This document shows, in pieces, positions 44,331 to 53,523 of a DNA stretch of 64,000 bases. The notes below the pieces were generated by a model. That model was not told the DNA's origin and did no database searches. It saw only the letters and a list, made by a program, of their open reading frames with translations. The DNA is from Ornithorhynchus anatinus (lineage: Eukaryota > Chordata > Mammalia > Monotremata > Ornithorhynchidae), in assembly GCF_004115215.2 (NCBI RefSeq), contig NW_024396725.1:545186-609185 (forward strand), read 5' to 3'. Positions within the stretch are counted from its first letter, which is position 1. Every line of letters starts with the position of its first letter. The translations under genes and the position numbers were made by a program.

Positions 44331-45065
44331 AGTGTCAACCACGGACTCCCCTTCCACCTATCAACCTATAACAAGGGGAGTCCCACAAAGCCAGGGTCCT
44401 GGGTCTCCCACCTTATCATTCTAAATGCAACCAGAGAGTTTATCTGTTCACTGGATTTCTGCTATCACCTCCATACAGAAGGCTCCCACGTCCACATCTC
44501 AATTTCCAATCTCTCTCTTGCTATGAGGTTTATGACATGCTGTGGTTGGTGGTGCTGGGAACACTGAGCTCTGGGCTGGAGCATCTGAAGCCACGTGTGA
44601 CCCTGAGGGTGACAGTGGCAGACTCTCACTGAAGATTCAGGCTTGGCTCCTGGCAGAGCTGGGCTAAGGGTGGGAACTGGAATGTCCTTGGGGATGCAGG
44701 ATCCTGCACTGATGCTGCCATGCCTCTGAATGGGGATCTCTGATGGTCAATTAGCAGTGGATAATTATGAGTAGAGATCTGGGCTCATTTTGCCCCAGAC
44801 TGGAGGGCAGCAGGGAGGGGAATCTGGGCATTTCCACAGATGTCTCAGTCTGAGTATCAGAGCAGATTAGTGTTCAGCGAATCACTAATTCACACAAACA
44901 CACACACACACACACACACACACAAATCATTCCTTGAGGAAGGGCAGAGATAAGGAAAACCGCCAATAAATGCGGTCTAAGCTCTGTCCTGTCAGTCTGA
45001 TTGCCCTTGAGCTGCCCATCCAGGCAGCAAGAGCAATGGAGATGGGCGAGTAGGAGAAAGCCATC
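44331..45065 (+). promoter_or_regulatory. V1R promoter/5' exon block, unit 5, copy A
   Basis: GGGGAGTCCCACAAAGCC, GATGGTCAATTAGCAGTGG (44745), AGATCTGGGCTCATTTTG, AGCAGATTAGTGTTCAG, a long (CA)n (44891-44924), TCCTTGAGGAAG (44932), CCAATAAATGCGG (ATAAAT 44966), then GAGATGG|GCGAGTAGGA. The donor has GC instead of GT (45045/45046), either a rare GC-type donor or a dead site. The nearest + strand coding exon downstream is V1R-5B, across a minus-strand receptor and a gap, so its partner gene is uncertain. Confidence 0.55.
44891..44924 (+). repeat. (CA)n microsatellite, copy A
   Basis: CACACAAACACACACACACA and on; about 6 bp shorter than in copy B (57855-57894). Confidence 0.9.
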
Positions 45066-46436
45066 TTCTGTCAGTGTGATTTCAGGCTTTCCTTAAAATC
45101 TCTACCACTTCAGATTAGAATTTAGTTCGTCTCTCAGGTGGTGACTGGCTGGGAGGCCTGGGACAGAAAGAGGAGGCTGTCTAGCACACATCTCCCTGAG
45201 CCTCATGGTTCCGCCTCCTTCCTTGTTGCTGAGGTAAGGGGGTTGCCTGGATGGGACCATGGCCTGGAAGAGGCTCATTTCTGTCCTTTCTCAGCTGCCC
45301 TCCAGGACACTTCTGACCCAGCAATGCTCCCACCTTCCATAGGAGCAAGAGGGGTAGAGTGGACAGAGATTGCCATACCACAGAGTCCCCCACTTCAGCC
45401 CTGGTAGTTAGAATGGAGGTGGAAGTATCGCAGAGTAAAGCTGCAGTAAATCAATCAATCATAGTTATTGAGCAGTTACTGTGTGCAGATCACTGAACTG
45501 AGCTTGGGTGAGTACAACACAAACAGTAGGCTTTGACCATCTCTGTCCACAAGGAGCTTTAAAACTAGGGGAGAGGCACATATTAAAATAAACTGGAGAA
45601 ATAATGTGTCAGTGAATAGAGCCTGGGCTTGTGAAGGACCTGGGTTTTAATTCTACCTGTTGTATCCTTGGGCATGTCACTTCACTCTTCTCTGCCTCCT
45701 TTACCTCATCTGTAAATTGGGGATTAAGATTGTGAGTCCCAAGTGGGATATGGACTGTGTCCAATCTGACTACCTTTTATCTACCCAAGTGCTTAGAAGT
45801 GTGTTTGGCACATAGTAAGTGCTTAACAAATACCACAATTATTATTATTGTTGTGATTGTTACAGAGCCAAGTTCTGTTCCGTATGAGTTCTCCTCCTTC
45901 TCCCCCATTCAGGTCCTATGACTCTTTTCCCTCTGACTCTCACATTCCTCCTCTTTCTCCTCCCTCATTCTTTCCCTCTCTATTGTTCCTGGGTCACAGA
46001 AGTGGCTGACCTTTCCCCTGTACCCCTTGTCGCAGGCAGTGTGACTCTCCCATCCCAGACCTGTACCCTTCTGTCAGAGATGCAGAAAGGGGTGAGCCCA
46101 TGGAGGCATCCTTACTAATGGGGTGCAGCAGGTGGGTAGTGATTTTTCGTTAGAACTAATGCCCAGGACTGCGCTGGGCTGCTGTGAGATTAGGGGGAGG
46201 GGCAGGCTTGCTCACTGTGCTCTCTCTGACGTGACATCACCATCCAGTGCTTGTAGATCTGTATTTTATTCTGCAGAGCCCCCTAACCCATGATTTCTGA
46301 AGTGAAGATCAATGATGGGAGCGATACCCTTCATACATTGTTCCCGTCCCACGACTGTCTCTAAAAGAGTAATCATCAGACTGTGGTGCCTAATTGCTTA
46401 AACTGGATAATATTATTTCCCAAATCTGAAGATCCT
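45066..46436 (+). other. Copy A mixed segment
   Basis: Unique sequence at 45066-45450 resembling the unit 3 intron start. L2 minus tail at 45451-45590 (TATTGAGCAGTTACTGTGTG). MON1 plus at 45596-45855 (GTGAATAGAGCCTGGGCTTG ... ACAAATACCACAATTATTAT). Unique 45856-46436. Copy B has an extra L2 at the position equivalent to about 46110. An 89-codon open frame at 45138-45407 is kept in copy B but is not recognisable and is probably chance. Confidence 0.65.
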
Positions 46437-46925
46437 TGCTTCAGAGCATTCAATCACCCTCTAACCTTACCGCCCTGATTACCTATATGACCCAGACCAC
46501 TCATTTCACTCCTGTAACACCAACCTACTCACTGTACCTTGATCTCTACTATCTTGCCACTGATCCCTCACCCATATCCTGCTTCTGCGCCCTCCCCTTT
46601 TCTTATCCAACAGATGGCCACTCTCCCTGTCTTCATAGTCTTATTAAAAGTACATCTCCTCCAAGAGGCCTTCCATGACTCCCCCCTCATTCATTCTTCT
46701 CCCACTCTAGTCTGCATCACCTTTGCATGTGAACTTGTACCTTTTATTCACCTGATCCTCAGCCCCTCAGGACTTATATACATATCTGTAACTTATTCAT
46801 TCATATTAATGTCTGTCTCCCCCTCAAGACTATAAACTTGTGGGCAGGGAGCCTATTTCCCCACTCTTCTATATTGTACTTTCCAAAGCATTTAGTACAG
46901 TCCTTTACACACAGTAATCTCTTGA
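46437..46925 (+). repeat. Old L2 3' end, copy A
   Basis: CACCAACCTACTCACTGTAC, CTCCTCCAAGAGGCCTTCCA, tail CAAAGCATTTAGTACAGTCC. Confidence 0.8.
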
Positions 46926-47060
46926 TCATTCAGTCATGTTCATTGAGCACTTACAGTCTGCAGAGTACAGTACAACAGAGGTGGTAGACAGATTCCCTGC
47001 CTACAGTGAGCTCCCAGTCTAGAGGGGAAGACAGGCATTAATAAAGATAAATGAATATGA
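46926..47060 (-). repeat. L2 tail, minus, copy A
   Basis: ATTCAGTCATGTTCATTGAG, CTGCAGAGTACAGTACAACA, GAGCTCCCAGTCTAGAGGGG. Confidence 0.8.
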
Positions 47061-47464
47061 TTGATTGTTCCTTCCTGGACTCACCATTAATGTTAGCCAT
47101 TTTAATGGAACAAAAGACCTAGGATTCCATGAGCATTGCTCTGTATGTAAGAGTTTCAGAGATTTAACACTGAAAAGTAATCCCTGTTTCTTGCTCTGTC
47201 CCACTGTCTCTCTCATCCTGACTCCCCTATTATCGGTGTATCTCTATATAGTAGTAGTTGCATTTATTTAGTGTGGGGCATTGTGCATGGGATTTGGAAA
47301 TACAAAATAAAGAAGTGACATATTCCTTTCCCTCAAGAACCTTCCACTGCAGTGGGGTAGATATATTAAAAAAGAATTAATCAAAATAAATAATGGAATG
47401 TGCAAGTGAGAAAACATATACATAAGCCCACTGGATGGGTGGTTATCAATACGGTGATACATAG
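47061..47464. other. Unassigned plus ancient L2-like sequence
   Basis: 47061-47242 has no recognised feature. 47243-47464 resembles a very diverged minus-strand L2 tail (AGTGTGGGGCATTGTGCATG, TCAAGAACCTTCCACTGC). Confidence 0.45.
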
Positions 47465-47735
47465 AAAAGCAGCATTGCTTAGTGGATAGAGCCTGGGCCT
47501 GGGAGTCAAAAGGACCTGAGTTCTAATTCTGACTCTGCCACGTGTCTTGAGCAAATCTCTTCACTTCTCTGTGCCTCAATTACCTCAACTGTAAAATGAA
47601 GATTAAGACTGTGAGCCCAATGTGGTACGGAGACTGTGTCCAACCCAATTCCTTGTATCTAACCCAGCACTTAGTACAGTCCCTAGCACACAGTAAGTGC
47701 ATAAAAAATTCAACAGTTATTATTAGTAATATTTG
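47465..47735 (+). repeat. MON1 SINE, copy A
   Basis: AAGCAGCATTGCTTAGTGGA to ATTCAACAGTTATTATTAG. Confidence 0.9.
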
Positions 47736-47754
47736 TAGTATTTACACACACATA

Positions 47755-48280
47755 GCGGCCGGGGAGTAAGAATACCTGAATTCTAAAATCGGCTCTGCCA
47801 AACAATAATAATAACAATTATGGTATTTTTTAAGCACTTACTATCTGCCAAGCACTGTTCTAAGGACCTTAGTAGATACAAGGTAATGAGGCTGACCCAC
47901 TAGGGGCTCACGGTCTAAATCCCCATTTAACAGATGAGGTAACTGAGGCACAGAGAAGTTAAGTGGCTTGCTCAAGATCACACAGCAGAGAAGTGGCAGA
48001 GCCAGGATTTGAACCCATGTCCTCTGACTCCTAAACCTGTGATTTTCCACTATGCAACACTGCTTCTCAATGCCTTCTCAGTGACTGTGGGCAAGTCACT
48101 TGGCTCTCTGTACCTCACTTTCCTCAAATGTGAAATGAAGACAAAATACCTGTTCTCCCTCCTACTTAGACTGTGAACCCCACGGGCGTCAGGGCTGTAT
48201 CCGACCTAGTTGACCTGTGTCTTCCCCAGGACGTACACCATTGTTTGACACATAATAAATGCTTAACAAATACCATAAAG
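47755..48280 (+). repeat. MON1, split by a reverse MON1, copy A
   Basis: Left part GCGGCCGGGGAGTAAGAATA to GGCTCTGCCA; right part 48073-48280 GTGACTGTGGGCAAGTCACT to AACAAATACCATAAAGC. Confidence 0.82.
47803..48072 (-). repeat. MON1 inserted, minus, copy A
   Basis: AATAATAATAACAATTATGG to ATGCAACACTGCTTCTC. Confidence 0.9.
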
Positions 48281-48284
48281 CACA

Positions 48285-48890
48285 CACACTCACTCCTCAT
48301 TCTCAAAAGTCACATTCAATCTGCTAAATCCTAAACCCTACTTGTCCTTTTTACACATGATCTCTGGGATCCACCCCATTCCTGGATCCACCCCTTTCCT
48401 CTCCACCCCAAAAGTGACCATCCTGTTAAAAAGTCCAATTGTATCACCATCAGGCTATTGCATCAGCTTCTTTGCTGATTTCCCCCACTACTGGAGGAAT
48501 GATATTCTCAAAGGATGCCGGCCCCATTTAATCTCCTCTCCTCAAGTGCCAGCACTGACTCCCCACTTCCCACCATATTCAACAAAAGTTTCTCACAATC
48601 ACCCACTGGGCTCTTCACTGTCTGTCCTCCTCTCACTTCTCTGCTCTCCTTTTTACTAGTCCCCAGCTCATTGTCTCTGCTCCTTCCAAACCAAATTTCT
48701 AGCCATACCTCAGGCTCAACTGCCATCTCCTTCCCCTGACTCAAACTATTCTCTCTGCTTGAAGGTCTCAGCTGGGTGGAGATCCCAGCTCTCTCCACCT
48801 TCAAATCCCTCCTAAAATCCTATCTCCTTCAAGAAGCCTTTCCCAATTAATCTCCCAGGGACTTAAACCAAATAAACCTATCAGTCACCT
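48285..48890 (+). repeat. Old L2 3' part, copy A
   Basis: AAATCCTAAACCCTACTTG, TGGGATCCACCCCATTCC, ATCCTATCTCCTTCAAGAAG with the ORF2-end-like KAFPN; the tail is lacking. Confidence 0.6.
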
Positions 48891-48894
48891 CTAG

Positions 48895-49520
48895 AATTTA
48901 TCAATAATAATTTTACTAATGATGGCATTTGTTAAGTATTTACTATATGTCAAACACTGTTGATAATCCTGAACAAGGATGAGCAAGATTGTACGAGTGA
49001 AACCAACACTGTCCAATTGTGTCAACAGAGAGCTTGGACTGATATTTTCTAGTGCCGTGTATGAAATCTGGAGAACAATACCAGAGCAGTTCAAGGCCTT
49101 GATGCCCCAATGCCAAAAGCTCTTGAAGCATACAGTGCACAGTCCAATGGACAGATTATACACCTAAGAGTCAAGAGTTCCAGGATTGAGTTATGACTGT
49201 GCTCTGGTCTGCCAGGTGACTCCGGGCAAGTCACTTAACCCAGTAGGGCTTCTGTTTCCCCATCTATAAAAAGAGGAGCTGATTCCTCTTGTCCCCTTCT
49301 TTGGGGCTGTGAGATTATCGAGATTCATGAGATTATCAATTATCTATCCCATCATTAGCACTGAGCTTCATCCATGCTAAACTCTTAATATTAGACCATA
49401 AGAAAATTGGTTTGTATTCCTTAATAGGGAATTGAATGGGGGTTTAATGTTTGGAAAGCAGTTTTGCTCACCACTACATCATCCAACCAGGCCTTCCTTG
49501 TCCTGAGTCTGATTACATTT
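48895..49520. other. MON1/MIR-like fragments and unique sequence
   Basis: Headless minus-strand MON1 (48895-48965, GATGGCATTTGTTAAGTATT), unique 48966-49155, then a degraded plus-strand MON1/MIR-like piece (49160-49330, ACTCCGGGCAAGTCACTTAA). No gene. Confidence 0.5.
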
Positions 49521-49725
49521 CTAGAGGGAGAGCAGTGGTTCTTGCTCTTTCTTTCTAGAGTCCGCAAGAACCATGATCTGTAACATCCCTTTGGCCACAG
49601 GTCTAGAGGGAGAGTAGGGTTTCTTGTTCCTCCTATCGTCCTTGAGAACCTAATAAGGTGACATCTCTCTGGCTGCAGCTCTAGAGAGAGACCAGTCATT
49701 TTTGTTCCCCCTTTGAATTGATTCC
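49521..49725. repeat. Three diverged units of about 80 bp, copy A
   Basis: CTAGAGGGAGAGCAG at 49521, CTAGAGGGAGAGTAG at 49603 and CTAGAGAGAGACCAG at 49681 begin units 82 and 78 bp apart. Each continues with a TTCTTG/TTTTTGTTC stretch; the first two also carry AAGAACC/GAGAACC. The minus strand is open across all units (LSLELQPERC, LPLDLWPKGC), which may be coincidence. Confidence 0.75.
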
Positions 49726-49784
49726 AAACCGAATATAACTGCCCCCCAAGAGTGAGTGAGATGAGTAACACTGAAGAGATTATT

Positions 49785-50440
49785 TAATCAATAAATAAAT
49801 GATATTAATTGAGTGCTTACTATGTACAGAGCACTTTACTAAATGCTTTGGAGAGTACACTGCAGCAGAGTTGGTAGACACAGTCCCTGCCCAAAAGGAA
49901 CCTTACAGTCCGTAGGAGGAGACAGACATTAAAATACATTACAGAATGTGAAAATGACAGGCTATAAAGGTACATACATACGTGTTAATTAGGGGGAGCA
50001 AGGACGAGTAGCAAAGTACTTAAGAGGTACAAACCCAGGTACATAGAAGAGATAGAAAGGAGGGTGAATAGAAGAAATAAGGGCTTAATTAGGGAAGGCC
50101 TCCTAGAAGAAATGTGATTATCGGTGGGTTATGAAGTTGGAGAGAGCTGGCAGATATAAAGAAGGAGAGAATTCCAGGCCAGAAGGAGGATGTGTGCATG
50201 AAGGTGGTTGTAGAATAGATGAGAAGGAGGTACAGAGAGTAGTTTGGCATTAGCAGAGTGAAGTGCTCAGGTTGGGTTGTAGTAGGAAATTAGTTAAGGT
50301 AGGAGTGGAGACCTGATTAAATGTCTTAAAACTGAGGGTACAGAGTTTTTGTTTAACTCAAAGATGGATGGGCAACCACTGGAAATTTTTAAGGAATAGA
50401 GGGACATGAACTGAAGAGATAAAGGTAAGAGAGTGAGAAT
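49785..50440 (-). repeat. Old L2, minus, copy A
   Basis: TTAATTGAGTGCTTACTATG, GGAGAGTACACTGCAGCAGA, AGGGAAGGCCTCCTAGAAGA, GGGCAACCACTGGAAATTTT. Confidence 0.88.
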
Positions 50441-50849
50441 ATAGGAAGAGTGGGAAAATCATAGTTGCTTATTCTGCTCCTGTCACAGGCTTCCCAACCC
50501 TGCTCTCCCTAGAGGGTCATGGGGAATACAAGTCCAGAAAGTCAAAATGGATGCAGGAGACTGTTGTCAGCAGGATTCAAAGTTGTGCTGGGACATCATG
50601 ATAAATTCCAAGCAGTGCTTCATCTGCTGGTCCGCGACTACCTCGAATACATCCACTCAAAGATCCCTGCAAGGATCTCAGTCTCCGTGGATCCACAATG
50701 ATCCTGAAGACTAAGATCTGGCGATGTGGAGGCTGCATCCAGTACCAGAAGCTCTCAAGCCCTTCCTTATCTCATTCGAAGAAGAGTAAACTAAGGCCCA
50801 GAGAGAGCAGACACGACAGAGGCCAGATTGCAGTGAAATGTCTAAATTC
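50441..50849. other. Unassigned sequence
   Basis: Includes a CCTGTCACAG followed by a 60-codon open frame (50519-50701) of no recognised family. It is disrupted at its start in copy B, so I do not call it a gene. Confidence 0.45.
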
Positions 50850-50970
50850 CAGTAGATTCTAATCTCCTTGAGGGCAGGGATTGTGTTAACCACTTTATTG
50901 AACTTTTCCAAACATCTAGTCCAGCGAACTACAGAGTATGCACTCAATCAAGGCTATCAATTAATCGACC
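50850..50970 (+). repeat. L2 tail, degraded
   Basis: CTTGAGGGCAGGGATTGTGT, ACATCTAGTCCAGCGAACTA, AGTATGCACTCAATCAAGGC. Confidence 0.7.
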
Positions 50971-51001
50971 AACAATTTCCAATCCTTATAATCACTGGAA
51001 C

Positions 51002-51272
51002 AAGAGACAGCGTGGCTCAGTGGTAAGAGCACCGGCTTGGGGTTTGGAGGTCATGGGTTTGAATCCTGACTCTGCCACTTGTCAGCTGTGTGACTGTGGG
51101 TAAGTCACTTAACTTATCTGTGCCTCAGTTACCTCATCTGTAAAATGGGGATTAAGACTGTGAACCTCGCGTTGGACAACCTGATCACTCTGTGGCTACC
51201 CCAGCACTTAGAACAGTGCTATGCCCATAGTAAGCGCTTAACAAATAAGGATGTTATTATTATTATTAACTT
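51002..51272 (+). repeat. Well-preserved MON1 SINE
   Basis: GACAGCGTGGCTCAGTGGTA head with a tRNA-like internal promoter (GGGTTTGAATCCTG box B-like), CTCAGTTACCTCATCTGTAA, ending AACAAATAAGGATGTTATTA. Among the least diverged MON1s in the window. Confidence 0.93.
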
Positions 51273-51407
51273 TCACTAAAACTCCATGGGATTACATGGC
51301 TCTATTCCATAGGCAGTTCCATACCTCTCTTCGTCCTCAGCCCTCTAAATTCTCCCTAATAGTTTAGGAGGAGAGAATATTTTCTAGGATGCAGGGTGGA
51401 ATCCATT

Positions 51408-52313
51408 TTAGGAGTGGGATTTCCTTTTCCCACAGGTTCTCATCCTCCGGTTGCTGTGAATCACCAGGAATAGACTGATTACAGAGAAGGGGATTGACAG
51501 ATCTATGTTGGTTGTCACCCGCAGAGATTTGTTTCTCATGTTCAAGAAAGCAGTCAACATGAATGTCTCCAGACCATAAAGAAGAAGGTACAAGGCCATC
51601 AGGACGATTACACATTTGGCCACCTGCATCTCAGGGATCGCCCTAGGGGAGCAGCCAGACCCATGGAAGTGTCGGACCCACCGGTGGTGTCTGTGCAGGA
51701 CAAATACCAAATAGCCACTGGCCGTGCCCATGAGCCCCATGAAGATAAGGTCCCTGAAGGAAATCACACAAGTATTTATTAATAAAGTTTCCGCACTATT
51801 GATTAAGGAACAGTGCTTCAATATAAATGTATATTGATCCCTGGTGCTATTCTGGGGGCCTATAATAAATATTGGTGCAGAAACATCTATCAGGAGACTG
51901 AGTGCCCAGAAGGAGAGGAAACAGGGGATGATGCACTTGGGCACTTTGGTTTTAATTCCTGCCCACTGGGAGGTGCTAGGGCTGATGGTAATGGCCTGGA
52001 AGACACTCAGGAGGCAGATGGTGCAGATGGCAAGATTCCGAGCCACTCGATGAACATAAATAAGGAGTTTACACCCAGCACCATCCAAGAAATTCCACAG
52101 CCCCAAGATAAACACAATGCCTGGGATGTTCCTTGTGAGAAGAATGAGATTGTTTGTCAAAAACAGGTGTGCATAGATTAGATCAGAGGAGTTGGACCAG
52201 TGGCTGGTGGAGACTGTGTGGATAGTAAGCAGCAGGAGGAATACATTCCCTGAGATGCCGGTGCTGAGCTGTAGCAGAATAAAGATCTCAGAGACATTCT
52301 CGGTGACATTCAT
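51408..52313 (-). CDS. V1R-6, intact vomeronasal type 1 receptor
   Basis: A 301-codon open frame encoding a class A-like seven-transmembrane pheromone receptor, expected on vomeronasal sensory neuron microvilli and coupled to Gi2-type G proteins. TM1 is about residues 9-33 (GISGNVFLLLL), TM2 44-70 (DLIYAHLFLTNNLILLTRN), TM3 80-110 (GCKLLIYVHRVARNLAICTI then SVFQAITISP), TM4 126-150, TM5 178-206, loop 3 LHRHHRWVRHFHG (207-218), TM6 230-255, TM7 268-286. C81 and C168 can form the usual disulfide; N-X-S/T sites are N2, N41 and N155. The ATG at 52313 is chosen because it matches other V1R starts and lies 25 bp inside the exon; a further in-frame ATG at 52361 is upstream of the 3' splice site. Oddities: TM7 has ISLF where the family has SPF, HSNRR replaces HSDRR, and AAKR is VAKC. 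It is the only minus-strand receptor, and the only intact one, in the window. Confidence 0.92.
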   Translation of the reverse strand: MNVTENVSEIFILLQLSTGISGNVFLLLLTIHTVSTSHWSNSSDLIYAHLFLTNNLILLTRNIPGIVFILGLWNFLDGAGCKLLIYVHRVARNLAICTICLLSVFQAITISPSTSQWAGIKTKVPKCIIPCFLSFWALSLLIDVSAPIFIIGPQNSTRDQYTFILKHCSLINSAETLLINTCVISFRDLIFMGLMGTASGYLVFVLHRHHRWVRHFHGSGCSPRAIPEMQVAKCVIVLMALYLLLYGLETFMLTAFLNMRNKSLRVTTNIDLSIPFSVISLFLVIHSNRRMRTCGKRKSHS

Positions 52314-52338
52314 TCTCCTGATCTCTCTTTGGAGCAAC

Positions 52339-52360
52339 CTAGGGGGAGAGAGAGGAAGCA
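52339..52360 (-). promoter_or_regulatory. 3' splice site of V1R-6 coding exon
   Basis: On the minus strand CTTCCTCTCTCTCCCCCTAG precedes GTTGCTCC, with the AG at 52340-52339. The pyrimidine tract is short compared with the plus-strand receptors. The 5' noncoding exon would lie towards the gap and was not found. Confidence 0.65.
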
Positions 52361-52379
52361 TGAAAGAGCATGAATGAGA

Positions 52380-52619
52380 GCGAGATGGAAAGAAGCTGAT
52401 TTCTGAGAGTTCCTAAGGATAACCACATTACAATCTCATTTGCAAGGTAGGACAGCTGCCTTTCCTAACCAAGTGTGTCTACTTAGATTCCTTACAGTCT
52501 CTAGGTTTGCCTTTGGCTACCAAGGTAGCAGAACCTTGGGATTTGATTCCTTAACAAGTCTCTCTCTTGGCTGGGGACTACGACCAAAGAGTTGCTTCCC
52601 AGCACTGATGGTTTGTTGC
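52380..52619. other. Upstream flank of V1R-6
   Basis: About 240 bp without recognisable repeat or conserved promoter block. Confidence 0.45.
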
Positions 52620-52705
52620 AATTCATTTGTTCAATAGTATTAGTGAGCACTTACTGTGCGCAGAGCACTGTAACTAAGCGATTGGAAAGTACAATTCGGC
52701 AATGA
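52620..52705 (-). repeat. L2 tail, minus
   Basis: ATTCATTTGTTCAATAGTAT, GCGCAGAGCACTGTAACTAA, AGTACAATTCGGCAATGA. Confidence 0.85.
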
Positions 52706-52960
52706 TGCCACTTGTGTTCTCTCATCCCTGCCTGCTGTGTTCCCACCAGGGCACAGAGTGCAAGAGAGCTGTCATGAAGGGGTATACCATACAACGAAGT
52801 GCACATGAAGGCACTTGATGTGTGCAGGAACCATTTGACATTGGAAGTGATCACCGCACAATGCCAGTGGTAGGCTATAGTGTCGTGACATTCAGTTGTG
52901 GTTACCTCAGAAACTACTCCGGCCTTTGCCATCCATGTTAGCCAGCCATTTTCCAGGGTC
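52706..52960. other. Unassigned sequence before the gap
   Basis: 255 bp, balanced composition, not L2, MON1 or V1R. The minus strand is open up to the gap but shows no recognised domain. Confidence 0.4.
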
Positions 52961-53060
52961 NNNNNNNNNNNNNNNNNNNNNNNNNNNNNNNNNNNNNNNN
53001 NNNNNNNNNNNNNNNNNNNNNNNNNNNNNNNNNNNNNNNNNNNNNNNNNNNNNNNNNNNN
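52961..53060. other. Assembly gap, 100 N
   Basis: Exactly 100 unknown bases, the conventional placeholder for a gap of unknown size, located at the left edge of copy B. Confidence 0.97.
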
Positions 53061-53230
53061 TACATAGTAAGCACAAAAAATACCACAGTTATTATTTATA
53101 ATTATTGTTTTCCCTCCTTCTTAGTTTATGATCCCCATGTAGATTCTGATTATCTTGTATCTAACCCAGTGCTTAGTACAGTGCTTGGTGCAGAATAACG
53201 TCTTAACAAATACCACAATTATAATTATTT
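53061..53230 (+). repeat. MON1 remnants at the gap edge
   Basis: End of one MON1 (ACATAGTAAGCACAAAAAAT) then the 3' part of the older one (TTTATGATCCCCATGTAGAT ... ACAAATACCACAATTATA). Equivalent to 40100-40268. Confidence 0.85.
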
Positions 53231-53493
53231 CTCTTTCTGTCTCTTTCTCTTCTATCTCTTTTTCTCGGCCTCTCCTCCCTCTTTCTTTCTCACTGTATTC
53301 ATCTTGCCCTTGCATCTGTTCTCTTTCCCTCAATCATTTTCCATCCCTCTCTCACTGTTTTTCTTTCTGCCCTCTCACTTTCTCTCCCTCTCCTTATTTC
53401 TGTCATAACTGTTTTCCCTCCCTCCCTCTCTCTCCCTCACTTTCTCTATTTTTATTTCTCTCCCTCTCCCTCCCACTCTCTTGTGCCTTACAG
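53231..53493 (+). repeat. CT-rich tract and 3' splice site of V1R-5B
   Basis: CTCTTTCTGTCTCTTTCTCT-like, ending TGCCTTACAG at 53493, 30 bp before the ATG. Confidence 0.68.
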
Positions 53494-53523
53494 GAGACTT
53501 CCCCTGCTTCTGACCCCATATGA

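Larger units (their letters stand above)
40100..50620 (+). repeat. Segmental duplication, copy A
   Basis: Aligns end to end with 53061-64000: offset 12,963 at the receptor ATG, about 13,383 at the right end. Samples read by eye differ by roughly 1-3% (up to about 7% in the first 130 bp of the receptor). Contents in order: V1R-5, L2 tail, MON1s, L2, promoter block, many L2/MON1 fragments, an 80-bp triple repeat, L2. The true left and right limits are unknown because copy B is bounded by a gap and by the window end. Confidence 0.93.

Noticed and set aside
45138-45407. 89-codon frame kept in both duplication copies
   Set aside because: The copies are only a few percent apart, so conservation of a short frame is uninformative; no motif.
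44300-53500. The unit 5A block as the promoter of V1R-6
   Set aside because: The block points rightward and V1R-6 is transcribed leftward, so the block cannot serve it without an inversion.
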